Positions 23,546 through 36,100 of a stretch of DNA of 64,000 nt are shown piece by piece. Numbering within the stretch: position 1 is the stretch's first letter; each line of letters opens with the position of its first letter. The stretch covers positions 15,542,135 through 15,606,134 of the forward strand of contig CM056561.1 in assembly GCA_029721515.1 (NCBI GenBank), in the 5' to 3' direction. This DNA is from Synanceia verrucosa. Its lineage: Eukaryota; Chordata; Actinopteri; Perciformes; Synanceiidae. A program made the translations under genes and the position numbers. A model generated the notes under the pieces. The model did not search any database. It was given only the letters and a program-made list of their open reading frames with translations, and was not told where the DNA came from.

Positions 23546-24531
23546 TGCAGATACAGAGCAGGACATGCTGGAAATGTTGAAGGTTTTATGTGGCTATTTT
23601 TGGAAAAGGCTTTGCTGCACCATATGTGGGCCTCATGTCCAAATCTGCATTTTTTTTCCAAATACTGCCAATACATACACCAGCACATGCTTGACACTTG
23701 TATGTGCACACTGGAGTGGGGTCCCTAATAACAGAATCTTCAGGATGGCTTTAAACTTTTAAGAAATTACGAACAAAATGTCCACATATCCTGAAACTGA
23801 CACTACAGAGAGGCTGCATATGATCCAAATATGTGTGACTAAGAGCAGTTTTGGTCTGGTGGGCATCATCTATCATTATCATCATATTTATTAATGAAGA
23901 ATCATATAAATATGATAATTAGTAGCATACAGTATTTACAGACGTGGTTTACATATTAAAACTGTTACATTTTTAAGTAAGTCTCTGCTGCCCCCTATTG
24001 AAAGGATCTTTATAGGATTTACAGCTGCAAATGTATTGTTCGTTGACCACTAATGAAATTTAACGTGAGCTTGCATGCAATAAAGTCCTTTCATAATTTT
24101 GTTTATACAACATGTTCTAATTAATAGCCTATCCTACTATGACACAGCCAGTGAAAACAGTATAATTTTATTGTATCTCTGCAAGAGCTTTGAAACAATC
24201 ATTTAGCAAGCAGAATGGGTGCTGAGTTCTGTTTTTTTTTAATCTGTCTCTTGCAAGTGAAACAACTTTTAGCAAATAAAATAATAGATCAACAAAACCC
24301 ACCGTTAAATCACTTAATGCTAAGCTTTTTTTTTACAATGAGTAATAACTTAATAACAGATTTTTTTATTACATACAGTTCTGCAATTAAAAGAAAACAA
24401 TATATAGGCTATATTTGACAAAATATAAAAAATATAATGTCTCTATTTCTATCATACGCGGTCACAAAAACATGTGTCCATTGCAGCCATGGAAACAGAA
24501 TAATGACCCAGGTCTATAAGAGCTGCTGTCC

Positions 24532-24790
24532 ATTCTGATTCCTCAGTTTGCACTGGACACAAGCTGCAAACCTCTTGCATTGCAAACCCTTAAATTTAGG
24601 CCTTAGCTTCCCACCAAACAAGAGCAGCAATGACAACTGTAGGGACTCAGCACCCACAATGTTAGGCCTTGGCTCCTCCATAATATGGAACGGCAAAAAG
24701 GACTACAGAAATTCAGAACCCTCCACTTCAGGCCTTAGTTATCCACAACCTGGAGATACTGGAGAGGTCCTTTTGATTAAACATGAGCCG
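24532..24790. repeat. 66-base tandem repeat, about three diverged copies
   Basis: The word AGGCCTTAG/GG recurs at 24598, 24664 and 24730, an exact 66-base period. Flanking words also recur, such as AACCC/ACCC before it and GACTCAG or ATTCAG at unit borders. Because 66 is a multiple of three, one frame (24548-24952) stays open through the copies and encodes a loose 22-residue repeat containing LGLS. There is no start context, splice evidence or known family, so it is treated as repeat DNA. Confidence 0.65.
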
Positions 24791-25489
24791 ATAACAGCAA
24801 CTCTGATTTGGACTGTCCATCCTATTTGCTGCAGGATTAGAAAACCTTTGGGTCTGGCAGGGCAGATAAACCCTCAGCTAGCCTTTGCATCTCGAGGGTT
24901 AACACAGCCCATGGTGGCTTCTTGCGCCAGCGCCTATTTGTACTTATCTTGAGGGCTGGCAACGACCCAAATAGCCTTCCAATGTGTGTAGAAGGATTGG
25001 GTAAGTCTTCAGCGGCATCTTGCACTTATTTTTTTTTCTTTCAAATGCTACTTATACTACTACTATAAAACTATATATTAGACTCCTACACTGATTGCAT
25101 TAATTTAGCACTTTACATCTCATTCACACAGATTCATGGTATTCTCAAAAACTACCTGAAAAAATAAAGTATTTAATATCTATGAAATAATTATTCATTA
25201 TATTGTTATGTACTTTTCTTTATCAGGTGTGGGTTGTTTGCTAGACAAAGATACATCAATTCCTCTGTTTTCAATATGACGATTACCCGACTATGTCACT
25301 GCTTAATTTGGATATTCTGGCACTGTTGGAAATTTAGATCACGACACTTGGTGGTACAGATTTTTAAAACTGTGGGGATCTGACTTTGCCCCTCAGTTTG
25401 AGACCCGGCTGAGGGAATTGATGGACATTCTATGTTGTGGGAGACTGAGATATTAATACGAAACTGCACTTTTTAATTATCATCACTAC

Positions 25490-25568
25490 AATTATTATTA
25501 TTATTCTAATTATTGTTGTTGTTATTATTATTATTATTATTATTAATAATAATAATATTATTATTATT
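25490..25568. repeat. (TTA)n/(TTG)n microsatellite
   Basis: Runs of ATT/TTG triplets with an inverted stretch of AATAAT, upstream of ralgapb. Confidence 0.9.
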
Positions 25569-25729
25569 CGTCCTGCTGTCTTTTATGCAATACCACTATG
25601 TAAGTAAAATGTTCAGAAAAGAAGAATTTCGAGGAAAAGGGGATTCACCAGGAGCACCTGAAGGCAACATCAGATCTATTGCGGTTGCTGTACCATAACA
25701 ATAGGGGGCGCCAATCTACGCATCCTGTT

Positions 25730-26400
25730 TCCCGTTAGCTCACCAAGCTGCAACATTCAGTCATTGACATTGCGAAGATGGACGCTGTTGTGATGTAGAC
25801 CAGGATACATGGAGTCTAAAATAAAGTATTCAGTCATAGTATTTGTCTTTGAACTGTTTTGTTAATATCTGACTGAATGGGCGGCGAGAAGGATTTCGAC
25901 TGAAGGTATAGTAACTATTAAAGATATTCATATTAAAGATAAAGGCTGTTGTGATCTAGACCAGGATACATGGAAAGCAAAAACTGCGAGTTGCAGAGCT
26001 CTGTTATGACAACATTTCCATTTCGTCCAGGTACACAGAAACCCCCCTGGTTACTTAGCTAGCAAGCAAACGTTGGCTTCTTTGCAAAGTTGTGTAGCTA
26101 GCAAAATGACAGCAAGCTCTGCTAATGTCAACGAACGGACTAGCGCGGCGAACATTAGCTAAACTAGCTAGCAGCGTCGGCCCAACTACAACGTAGTTTG
26201 AAATGACTAACTGATAAGTTGGCTCATAGAGACGCCGGGTTTTCTTCATACCAGCCTGTTGTTTTATTCAGCGATAGGGCCGCGTAACGCAAGCAACCCA
26301 TTAGCTAACTTAAGCTAATGTCATCAGCATGATGAGGAAGGTGTTTTGATGTCAATGCTAGCTAACGTTAGCAAGCTAATCGTTTCCAGAACCGTTTCCT
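25730..26400 (+). promoter_or_regulatory. ralgapb: Probable ralgapb promoter and 5' untranslated exon(s)
   Basis: The stretch precedes the first coding exon by about 0.7-1.3 kb and has several CG dinucleotides. A YY1-like word GAAGATGG occurs at about 25774-25781. Possible splice donors are ACTGAAG|GTATAG near 25908 and CGTCCAG|GTACAC near 26030. Coding exon 1 (27068-27286) begins at a CTGCAG acceptor 42 bases before its ATG, so at least one untranslated upstream exon must exist. Which of these sites is used cannot be told from the sequence. The stretch also holds a 161-base-spaced direct repeat and many GCTAGC/GCTAAC words, reported separately. Confidence 0.5.
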
Positions 26401-27109
26401 GGTTGTGATTCCTCGCCTTGTTACCAATTCGAGTTTTAGGCTACAGATGGTCCTTGACTTTGTTTACGTTTATAGGATGTAACGGTGGTAGTTGTTTCGT
26501 TTATGCTTTGTAATGACGGCCTTAATACTTTTTGTTATTTCTGGGTGAAAGAGCGTAGCAACAAATACTAGCTGTTCGATGGGTACTATTTACTGTCAAA
26601 AGTAACGTGACAGCCAACGTTACACCACGAACAGGATTTCAGACCCTTTACATCGTTTTATGATTCTATGCATGCAGTGCATCAAATGACAGTGTTTTAA
26701 AATAAATGTAATAATTATGTCCCAAGTGTAGTTGCAAGCGTAATTCGTTTTATTTTTGAATTAACCCTCTACCAAAATACAACAGCTAGCTACGTAAGAT
26801 AAGGTAAACCAGTTACACAAGTTAAAGTGCTGCTTGATGGACCTTTGATAGTCGTCAAGATGAAATCGACCATCATTAAGATGCTCGCAATCTAAGGAAT
26901 TTACGTGTTTCTCTGTCAGCAGGATTACCTAATGACAATTTTGAAGATGTATTCTTACAACAGAGGACACAACTGTATTGGTGCAATGTATTAGCTTAGT
27001 AGCCTATTGATATGCTTCTGTGTTTTCTCAGTTTTGCTATGTTGACATCTGGATTTGTATGTCTGCAGGTGGAGGCAGGAGTAAGTAGAGTACAGTAGAC
27101 ATCAGCAGC

Positions 27110-30100
27110 ATGTATTCTGAGTGGCGATCGCTGCAGTTGGTTGTGCAGAGTGATCAGGGCCACCTCAGTGTTCTGCACACCTACCCCACAACTGTGGGCA
27201 CGGAGGTGGCAAATGCTGTGGTCAAGCCTTTGGGCACAGCAGTAAGCCCTGTCGCCACAGAGAACATCCTCAAGACAGACAAAGAGGTGAGAAACAATGT
27301 TATATCTTAGGTCTGTGTATGCACTATACAATGTTGGACTTAATGTATAATTGTAATGTCTTGGCAGTCTGCCAAGCTGCCAGTTCATCACCAAAGCTTT
27401 GGAGAGTATATCTTCAAAATCTTTTCCCATAATGGGAATGAGAATGCGCTCATCGATCCATCATAAGATGTATTATAGACAACACCAGTTGCAAGAGCTC
27501 AGTGTATGCCACACTGTTTGATTGAGATACTGTGCTCCGTTACATTTCTTTTTACAGATTGCTCTCCATTTAATGAGAAAAAATCAGGTAAAATAATGAT
27601 TATCAAGATATTTTTACATGTAGTGATGCTACTAAAAAAGATGGACCATGCATCTGGTCTCTGAAATTGTGGACATTTTGTTTAGTGTCACCACATTGAA
27701 TATATTCTATTTATTTTTGCTCTGCATGATCATTATTTGATATGGCATGTCACCATTTAAGCAGTAACCAGTGGCTGGTGTTGTCGTTAGTGTCACATGT
27801 AGCTGCACCAAAATTAAAATATACAGTAAGAAGCCAGAACCAAAAATACAGTGGCTGCTGGCTCAGTGGGTACCTCCATTTTGCAAACAGATATGTGTCA
27901 TTTTTGTCACATTATAGCTACAGTCTACAGTAACTACACTGTGCTGTTTGCACCCCTTCGCCTTTTTATTTTTTTGTGTTTCATTTGGATGAAACATTTC
28001 TAAACATTATACCCTATAATTACAAAGTAAAGTGCATGATAAATGTTTCGAAAAGCATGAAAAAGTGAATTAAAACAAATTCAGAGACTTTTAGGTGCAC
28101 ACTCATCGTTATAGATACACTTCCTCTTTAGTGTGTCAGTATCAAGTTTGCACATCTAAATTTCGAGTGTTTCTCCTTTGCTTCCTTGTATAGCTGAGCT
28201 TAATTCTTTCTGTGTTTCCATACATCATTCATCTCACTATGCTGCTGGACAAAGACCTGTGCTGTGTTAGATGTCAGTCTCAAGTCCATTTAAATGCCAT
28301 TAGGCAAATCTCAATTTGGCTGTCAATGCCTTTTCTGGATACAGGATTAACTTTGGTGTCGGTATCCTGGCATATACTGGTGTGACTGGTGGATTGCTTC
28401 ACAGATAGTTTCTTCTTTTCTCTGTAGGCTTGAAACACAATAGACACCCGCCTCCACTTCACTTTCTGTGTTAATGGAAGTGAAGTTTAGGTGTGTGTGT
28501 AGGTTATGCCAAAAACATCTATCTCAAAGCCTATGAGGCATACAATATGCTGTTTTTTCTGTGAATCAATACCAGAGTATTTCATAGGGATGTCCTGAGC
28601 TCTTCTGTTGGTTATAAAAAGCCAGATACATTTTTTTGTTTGTATGCTCCGTATACACGAACTGTCAAAAAAAGGCTTTTGCTCTGATAAAACACACCGC
28701 TGTGAGCAAGTGAACCATGGGGGCTCACAGCAAGCCAACATTTTCAATTAATGATACAATGACAGGATGTGTCAGTGCGGGATGTGAGAGGAGCTGGGTG
28801 TTGGGTTCAAAATATGTCAGCAATATTTTGCAGGTGCAGTATTATACATTTGAGTGAAATTCATGCTGAGGATACCTTCCTGCCACTACTGAGGCACAAT
28901 GTCTCTCCCCTATTCATGAATACTTTAAAACACTGTAGAAAATTATACAAAATATTGCAGGAAACTGTCAAGGGAAGGCTATTATGCAGGCTTTTAATGA
29001 AAGGCTGACTTTAGGATTAGTATGTAGATGTATTAGGCCTAGGTCACAAAATAAAAAAAATGGGCATCCTTTCCATTCAGAGGACCTAGGGTCAAAGCTT
29101 TTCCTAAATTACTCTACAAAATATTTTGTTTCTCTCCAAACATAATTAAATTCCTTTTGATTCTTTGTTTTATTAATTGGGAATGTCCCTGTTTTCACTG
29201 AATGACCTGGTTTTCATGCATCATCATCTTGTTGTAAACCTTTGGCCTTCCTTATTATGATGATCACATGTCACATGTGCTAAACTTCTTTCTCGCTAGA
29301 CACAGCAGATGGACATAAAAGAACTGTATTTTATGAAGAGAATTGCAGCACTTGCCAAATGTTTTGGGAGCTGTCATTGTCTCTCTGTCATGTTTGCTGC
29401 GATACAGAACTCATTGACAGCAGTGTACTATATTGTGAAATGCTATGGAATTAACCAATAACTCACATAAGTGAATAAAAACTGTTTGGTTCTTAGGTGA
29501 AGTGGACCATGGAGGTGCTGTGTTATGGCCTCACACTTCCCCTAGAGGGCGACACTGTCAAGCTGTGTGTGGATGTGTACACGGACTGGATGATGGCCTT
29601 GGTGTCGCCCAGGGACTCCATGCCTCAGCCTGTGGTCAAGGAGCCCAATATGTATGTCCAGACCATCCTCAAACATCTCTACAACGTCTTTGTACCAAGG
29701 TATGTGAGAAATGTTCGCAGCTGCCATCTCCCATTTGCTGTAGTCTTTATAATTTGTCTTTTCACCATGTCTGAGAGTGTTAATACACCTGCATCAGTGT
29801 ATCTCTGACTACTGATGTTTCTTCTAATAACTGGTGTTTTCTTTACACAGTCTGTCTGATTTCGTCTTTATCTCCTCATTTCCAACTCACTTGACTCTCT
29901 TCCCAGGCCTGAACAGCACAGTCTGAACCACATCAGGCTTTGCCAGCAGGTTCTGACTGCTGTCCAAAAATTGGCCCGAGAGTCTGTTTCCATGGTGAGG
30001 GAAACCTGGGAGGTGCTGTTGCTCTTCCTGCTTCGCATCAATGACACATTACTTGCCCCACCCACGGTTGGAGGTACGCCCTGCCCTGTTCTACACAGCC

Positions 30101-33100
30101 CCTCTTACTGTAGTTACTTATTTATTGATATAACAAAAAATCCTTTAATGTTTTTCAGTCGGTGTGGCAGAGAAACTAGCAGAAAAATTGATGGCAGTGC
30201 TGTTTGAGGTGTGGCTACTTGCCTGTGCCCGATGCTTTCCCACCCCTCCGTATTGGAAGACAGCCAGGGAGATGCTGGCCAACTGGAGACACCACCCTCC
30301 TGTTGTAGAGCAGTGGAGCAGAGTGGCCTGTGCCCTGACCTCCAGGTTAGAAAGCAATCAACTTCAACTTTGTGCTGAAAAAGGTTTCATGCAGTGTGTT
30401 AATGAAAGTAAGTTTTGTCTGTACTGTGCATGACACGTTGTTTGATCAGAATTAAGCTCGTCAGTCACTCGGCTTGTCTAACCTGTTGTACTCTTGTGTC
30501 TACAGAGAGGAGACACCATTGTACTGTTGAACTAAAGGGTAGTGGTCTCACTTTTTCAATCCAGGCTCTTGCGGTTTACCCACGGACCATCCTTTCCACC
30601 TTTTAAAGTTCCTGATGAAGATGCCAGCCTGATTCCTTTAGAGATGGACAATGACTGTGTGGCACAGACGTGGTACCGCTTTCTCCACATGCTTAGGTGC
30701 GTAAACCCTCAGTTTCCTGAGTTTAAAACCTGCTCTGTCCCCATCAAACTACCGCTAATGCACACAGATGATTTTTCATATGTTATAATCGACAGAAGCT
30801 GTATCATGGAGTGGAAATGGATAAGTATTTTCTATCTCACTCTTGCCATAAATATTTCAATCTTTATGTACTCTACATACTGTAACCTGCAGCCAGTAAG
30901 AGCTGAGCTCCCCTAAGGAGGTGTATGAGCCCCCCCATTTACGCAAAATGGTTCAGTCAACCTGTTTCATCAGACAGCCTGCAGAGCGCTCACTTTTCAG
31001 ACAGCAAGTGGAATTGGGGGCGACAAGATGCCTCAGAAGTCAGGGGGTAAAACAGTTCTTTCATAGGCAAGGTGGGTCGACCCTGGTACCCTGTATCCTG
31101 TTTTCATAATAATTGAATTTGCTTGTACCTCTGTTTCTAGCAACCCAGTGGACCTGAGCAACCCTGCAATAGTGAGCACCACTCCAAAATTTCAGGAACA
31201 GTTTCTCAACTCCAGCGGTATCCCTCATGAGGTGGTGTTGCATCCGTGTTTGAAACAGCTGCCCCAGATCTTCTTCAGGGCAATGAGGGGCATCAGCTGC
31301 TTAGTGGATGCCTTCTTAGGTAAGAGCAAAAATTAAACACTCCACCACGGGACATTTAACTTTTTGCAACGTTTTAGCCAAAGTACATAGCATTACTACT
31401 CCTGGTATGCAATGCATGGTGTTGTGTTTTCTTTTTTATATGTGCTGTCCTTACCTTCTAGGCAGCTACCTGCTTTAGTGAGGTAACACATCACATCAAC
31501 ATGCTTTTGCCATGGTTATATAATTGTCGCATGGACTGATTTTCAAAACCTGTCCTGCAGCACATGCAAAAGAGATGCTGACAAAAATTAAAGCAGACAT
31601 AGAGTTTATTGTAATCCCACGCACTTTTCAAGATGATTAGAAGTACATTTTCTTACTGTAATGAAATCAAAGGAAACCAATGGGTCTTGTAGGATCCAAT
31701 ATACATTGAACAATCAAAAATGACCGTATTGCTGAGAAGAAGGCACACAGTGTAAGCTATAGTCTTAGTATTAGTAAATATAGTAATTTTGTTACTATAA
31801 ATTATAATATGCGCTTGAAGTCATTTAAATGATTGACAGCCATTCCAAGCACTAATTTCTTGTATTCACTCATTACCAGTCGTCATTCTGGACAGTAGTC
31901 CTAGTTAATATCAAGATGTCAGTCAGTAATACCTGCTTTGAACAGAAACATGATTTTTCTCTTTATACTACTATAGGTGTCTCTGTTGAAAAGAAAGATG
32001 TACGGGAGAGGGTGTTCTCTTTTTGTCCAGTGCTGCTTTCTCATGGTACAGACATCAGCGGACACATCACATAATGAGATGGGCATATTATGGAGTGGTC
32101 TATTTATTGGTGATGATGATATTAACAACTGGGGGTTGTCTTGAAGTAGCAAAATCATCTGTTCCAGACTTTCAGATTAACCTACAAGATCATCAACAAA
32201 AGTCAATCAAGATGGATGGATATCAATTATTGCTGATTCTCATCTAACCACTGTCTTGCATGTTTATGAATGAATACTGTCTGTGATCAGGTCATAAACT
32301 TTGAAGCCACGTCATTGTCATGTCTTGTGTATAACATTATAAATGTTGACTTGAATGATTCACTTAAACCATAACAAGTTCTGTCTACTCTTTTTAGGGC
32401 GCTTTCACAAGCCATAGGTCACTTGGCTACTCCAAATTGATACTTTTGGTCCATTTTCATTAAGCCTGGTTCAGTTTCACAGTGAACAAATTAAAGTGGA
32501 CCAAGTAACTCGCTTTTGCTGAAGGAGGTGTACAAAGGAGCATATTTGTCTTACTTGGCTTCCTCTTCTGTTGCTGGAATCACAGACTTGAAGATGTTGA
32601 CGTCAAATTTTTCCACTTTGACTCAGCACTAATCTACTGTGTCCACAAATCCTTGCTCCTTAGTTTGTCTGACTTTGTAAACACCACTGTTTTTGTGGAC
32701 TTTTTTGTTAGCATGTTTTGTATGTTCTTTTGAGTCCAGATGTCATGCAGGCATCCAAGTCAGTCCTCTCCCTCTGTAGCTAGCCTGTCATTTACCTGTG
32801 TCCATCTCAACAAATGCCAGCACAGGTAGCCTGCAGTTTGGTTCACTCTGAAACAGTCCAGGCTGGTTGTTTTTGTTCTATGGGACGAACTGCCAAGAGT
32901 TTGAAACTGACAGTTGGCTTGTGAAGGTGCCTGTACTCCTGCTACAGCGGGAAATACACTAACTGGAGGCTCCATCTCATTTTACCTTCCTTTCGACAGG
33001 TATATCACGCCCCAGGGCTGACAGTGCCCCACCCACCCCTGTCAACAGAATGAGCATGTCTCCACCCCCCTCCATCACCAATACTACGCCCCCTCACAGC

Positions 33101-36100
33101 CGAAAGCAACGGCATACGGTGGTCACCAAAACCACAAGCAAGAGTTCAACTGTAAGTTCGAGCGTTTAAATTAAACCACGTGTTTATTTATGATTGTATG
33201 ACATTCTTTGCAGTTGATCTACAGACAGCACGTTTTTGTTTCCTTTTATGACGTCAAGATTTTCATGGAACTTAACACACTGAATCACATCTGCCCTGTC
33301 ATTTGTTTTTTCTTTTTTGTGTGTAATCTTTCCGTCACAACAGCCTAACCAGGTCTCTCTTCCCACAATGCAGGGCGGTGGTAGTCAACCAACCAAAGCA
33401 TCCCAGCAGCAGCAACAGCAGCAGCAGCAGCAGCAGCAAACTTCATCCTCGCCAACTCTGCTTTCCAGCCCCAACCAGAGCAGTTGGGAGACTCGGCCCT
33501 TGCCGGCCCCAACACGGCCAAAGGTCAACAGCATTCTCAACCTGTTCGGCCAGTGGCTTTTCGACGCTGCACTGGTCCACTGTAAACTTCACAGCGGCCT
33601 CAGCCGAGACCCCAGCATGACCGGTAAGACGCGAGGCGATGTTTAATAGTGTTTCCATTTATGCATGGGCAGGTGGGTGTTTTGTTGCTGTTCTTTGGTA
33701 CATGTTTTTGGTGTCTGTTATTTCTTTTTTTTTTTTTCACTGTATGTTGTTGGGATATCCTTTCCTTTTTTCACCATTTTTCTCTAAAACTTCTTTGTGC
33801 CTTTCTGTGTGTGGAGGGCTTGGTCAGAAGTGGCCTGGTATGAGATTCCCATCTGATTCTAATCCATATACATCTACCAGCTATAAACCTGGCTAAAACT
33901 GCACCATATGCTAAGGACTTCATACGGCCATTTTATTGGTAAAATGATCACTGACATTCAATGACAACGCATACAATACTTGGTATTTGAAAAGAAATTT
34001 GGCTCATCATTGGCTCTCCATTTATGTTTCTCTTTTTGATGTAGTGTCCTGCATGTGTCTACCATGTCTGATTTAATGTTAAAGAGTTGTAATGGATCAA
34101 AAGTCATGTATTTAGGAGGAAAAAAAACAAAACAAAAAAAAAATCATGCTTGATATGAATCAATCCCAAAATATTGGCTCTGCTTTGATTTTGTCTCTCT
34201 CCACTATTTCTGTTATCTTGCAGCCTCTTTTATCCAAATTCTCCTTTCTTATAAATCTTGTAAGTAGGAACGGCAGCTTTCTTTCCTCACTTCATTTGCG
34301 TTTCTTGACAAACCTTCCTGCTTTTTAGTTGAGTTCCTCATGGTCATCGCCATTATCGCCATTGTTTTCTGTTCCCACTTGCTTGTCATATATAAAATTT
34401 CACCAGCGTTCTCTCAGCGTTTCTCCAAAGGCGAAGGAATGGGTTTCACCAACTGACCACTTGTCTCGACCATAACGTTGCCAGTTTGTGACAACGCCAC
34501 TCTGTTTTTAAGTTCTCATTTTATTTTCCTTTGGGTCACACTAATCCTTATTATTACGTTTCAGACCTCCCCCCTCAAGTTCAACATTAATGTTTTAGTT
34601 TTTGTAATTTCCTTTTGTATCGTCAGTTTACTTGAGTTTTGATTTTATTGGTTTGGTGCCTCGACGCATGAAGTGAACGTTCTGTACCTTGAGTGACAGT
34701 CATACAATTGCAACAGTGAGGGAGCTGACACAGAGATGTTGCTTTGTTGTCTCACAGCTGACAACATTTTATGAGCAGCAGCACACTACACTTGGTCATA
34801 ATTTATGCCAGTGATGGGTAGAACATCTACGGTAAACTCTTTGTGTCAGAGCTCCCTTTTGAATGCTTTTAAATGATGTGAGCGTGTGTTTGCAGTCACT
34901 GAAGTCTGCGTTCTCTCTTGATGTGATTGCGATGAAATGTCTGCTTAATGGTGCTTTTTTCTTTGTTTTTGTTTTATGTTTCCTTTTTTATTATAGTGTG
35001 CATATAGTAGCTACATGTCTATGTTTGCCTGTTTCTCATATATGCATGTATACTAATAACCACATTGCAATTCAGGGTCCTTTCATTCTCTGTCTCTTTG
35101 CACTCTCTACAGCGATAGCTACTCAAGTAGGTCTAGAGCTGAGAAGGAAGGGTTCTCAAATGTCCACTGACTCCATGGTGTCCAACCCCATGTTTGACGC
35201 TAATGAGTTCCCGGAGAGCTACGAGGCAGGACGAGCTGAGGCCTGTGGGACTTTGTGCCGCATCTTCTGTAGCAAGAAAACTGGAGAAGATATTCTACCT
35301 GTTTACCTGTCCAGGTAACCTAATTTTTTTTAATGTTCTGCCAAATTCTGATCCAAATCAGTCTAACTGTGTTTTGTGTTGTTGACTGTTAAGATTTTAA
35401 ACTACAAAACTTTTTTGTTTTCCTTTTTTTTTCTGCAGGTTCTACATGGTCTTGATTCAGGGTCTCCAGATTTCTGATTTTATCTGCAGACCAGTTCTGG
35501 CTTCTATTATTCTCAACTCTTCCTCTCTCTTCTGTACTGATCTAAAGGGCATCAATGTGGTGGTGCCCTACTTCATAGCCGCCCTGGAGACCATTGTGCC
35601 AGACAGGTCAGACTGGTTTTGGAATAATTACCATATAAAAACATTTTTTTTAACATTTTTTATTGAGATTTTAGTACAATTCAGCACCTTTTCATAAGTA
35701 CACAAACATTACAGCGGTACAACATAGAAGTACCTTATTTTATTTGTTTTAGTTTATTTACTGTTCTTGAAAATGGACTAATATAGTGCCTTTCTAGTCA
35801 TCTGACCAGTCCAAGTGCATTACACTACATATCACATTTACCCATTCACACACATTCATACGGTTGGTTGAATTTTTTCCATATTCACGCACATTTGAGG
35901 TTAGGTATCTTGCTGAAGGACAACGCAGCACATTAGGCGGGTATCGAACCACTGACCTTCCAATTGGTGGCAAACCAGCCACAGCCACCTTAGGTTGGAT
36001 AACATTCTCAGACCGTGTGATTTCAGTGTTATTTCTAGTCAGAGGTTTGTCATTGTCTCCATGAGACTTGTTTTACTGTTAACAGGGAGCTGTCAAAATT

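Noticed and set aside
24548..24952. 134-codon frame between vwa1 and ralgapb
   Set aside because: Kept only as a tandem repeat. The openness follows from the 66-base period, and no start context, exon borders or known family support a gene.
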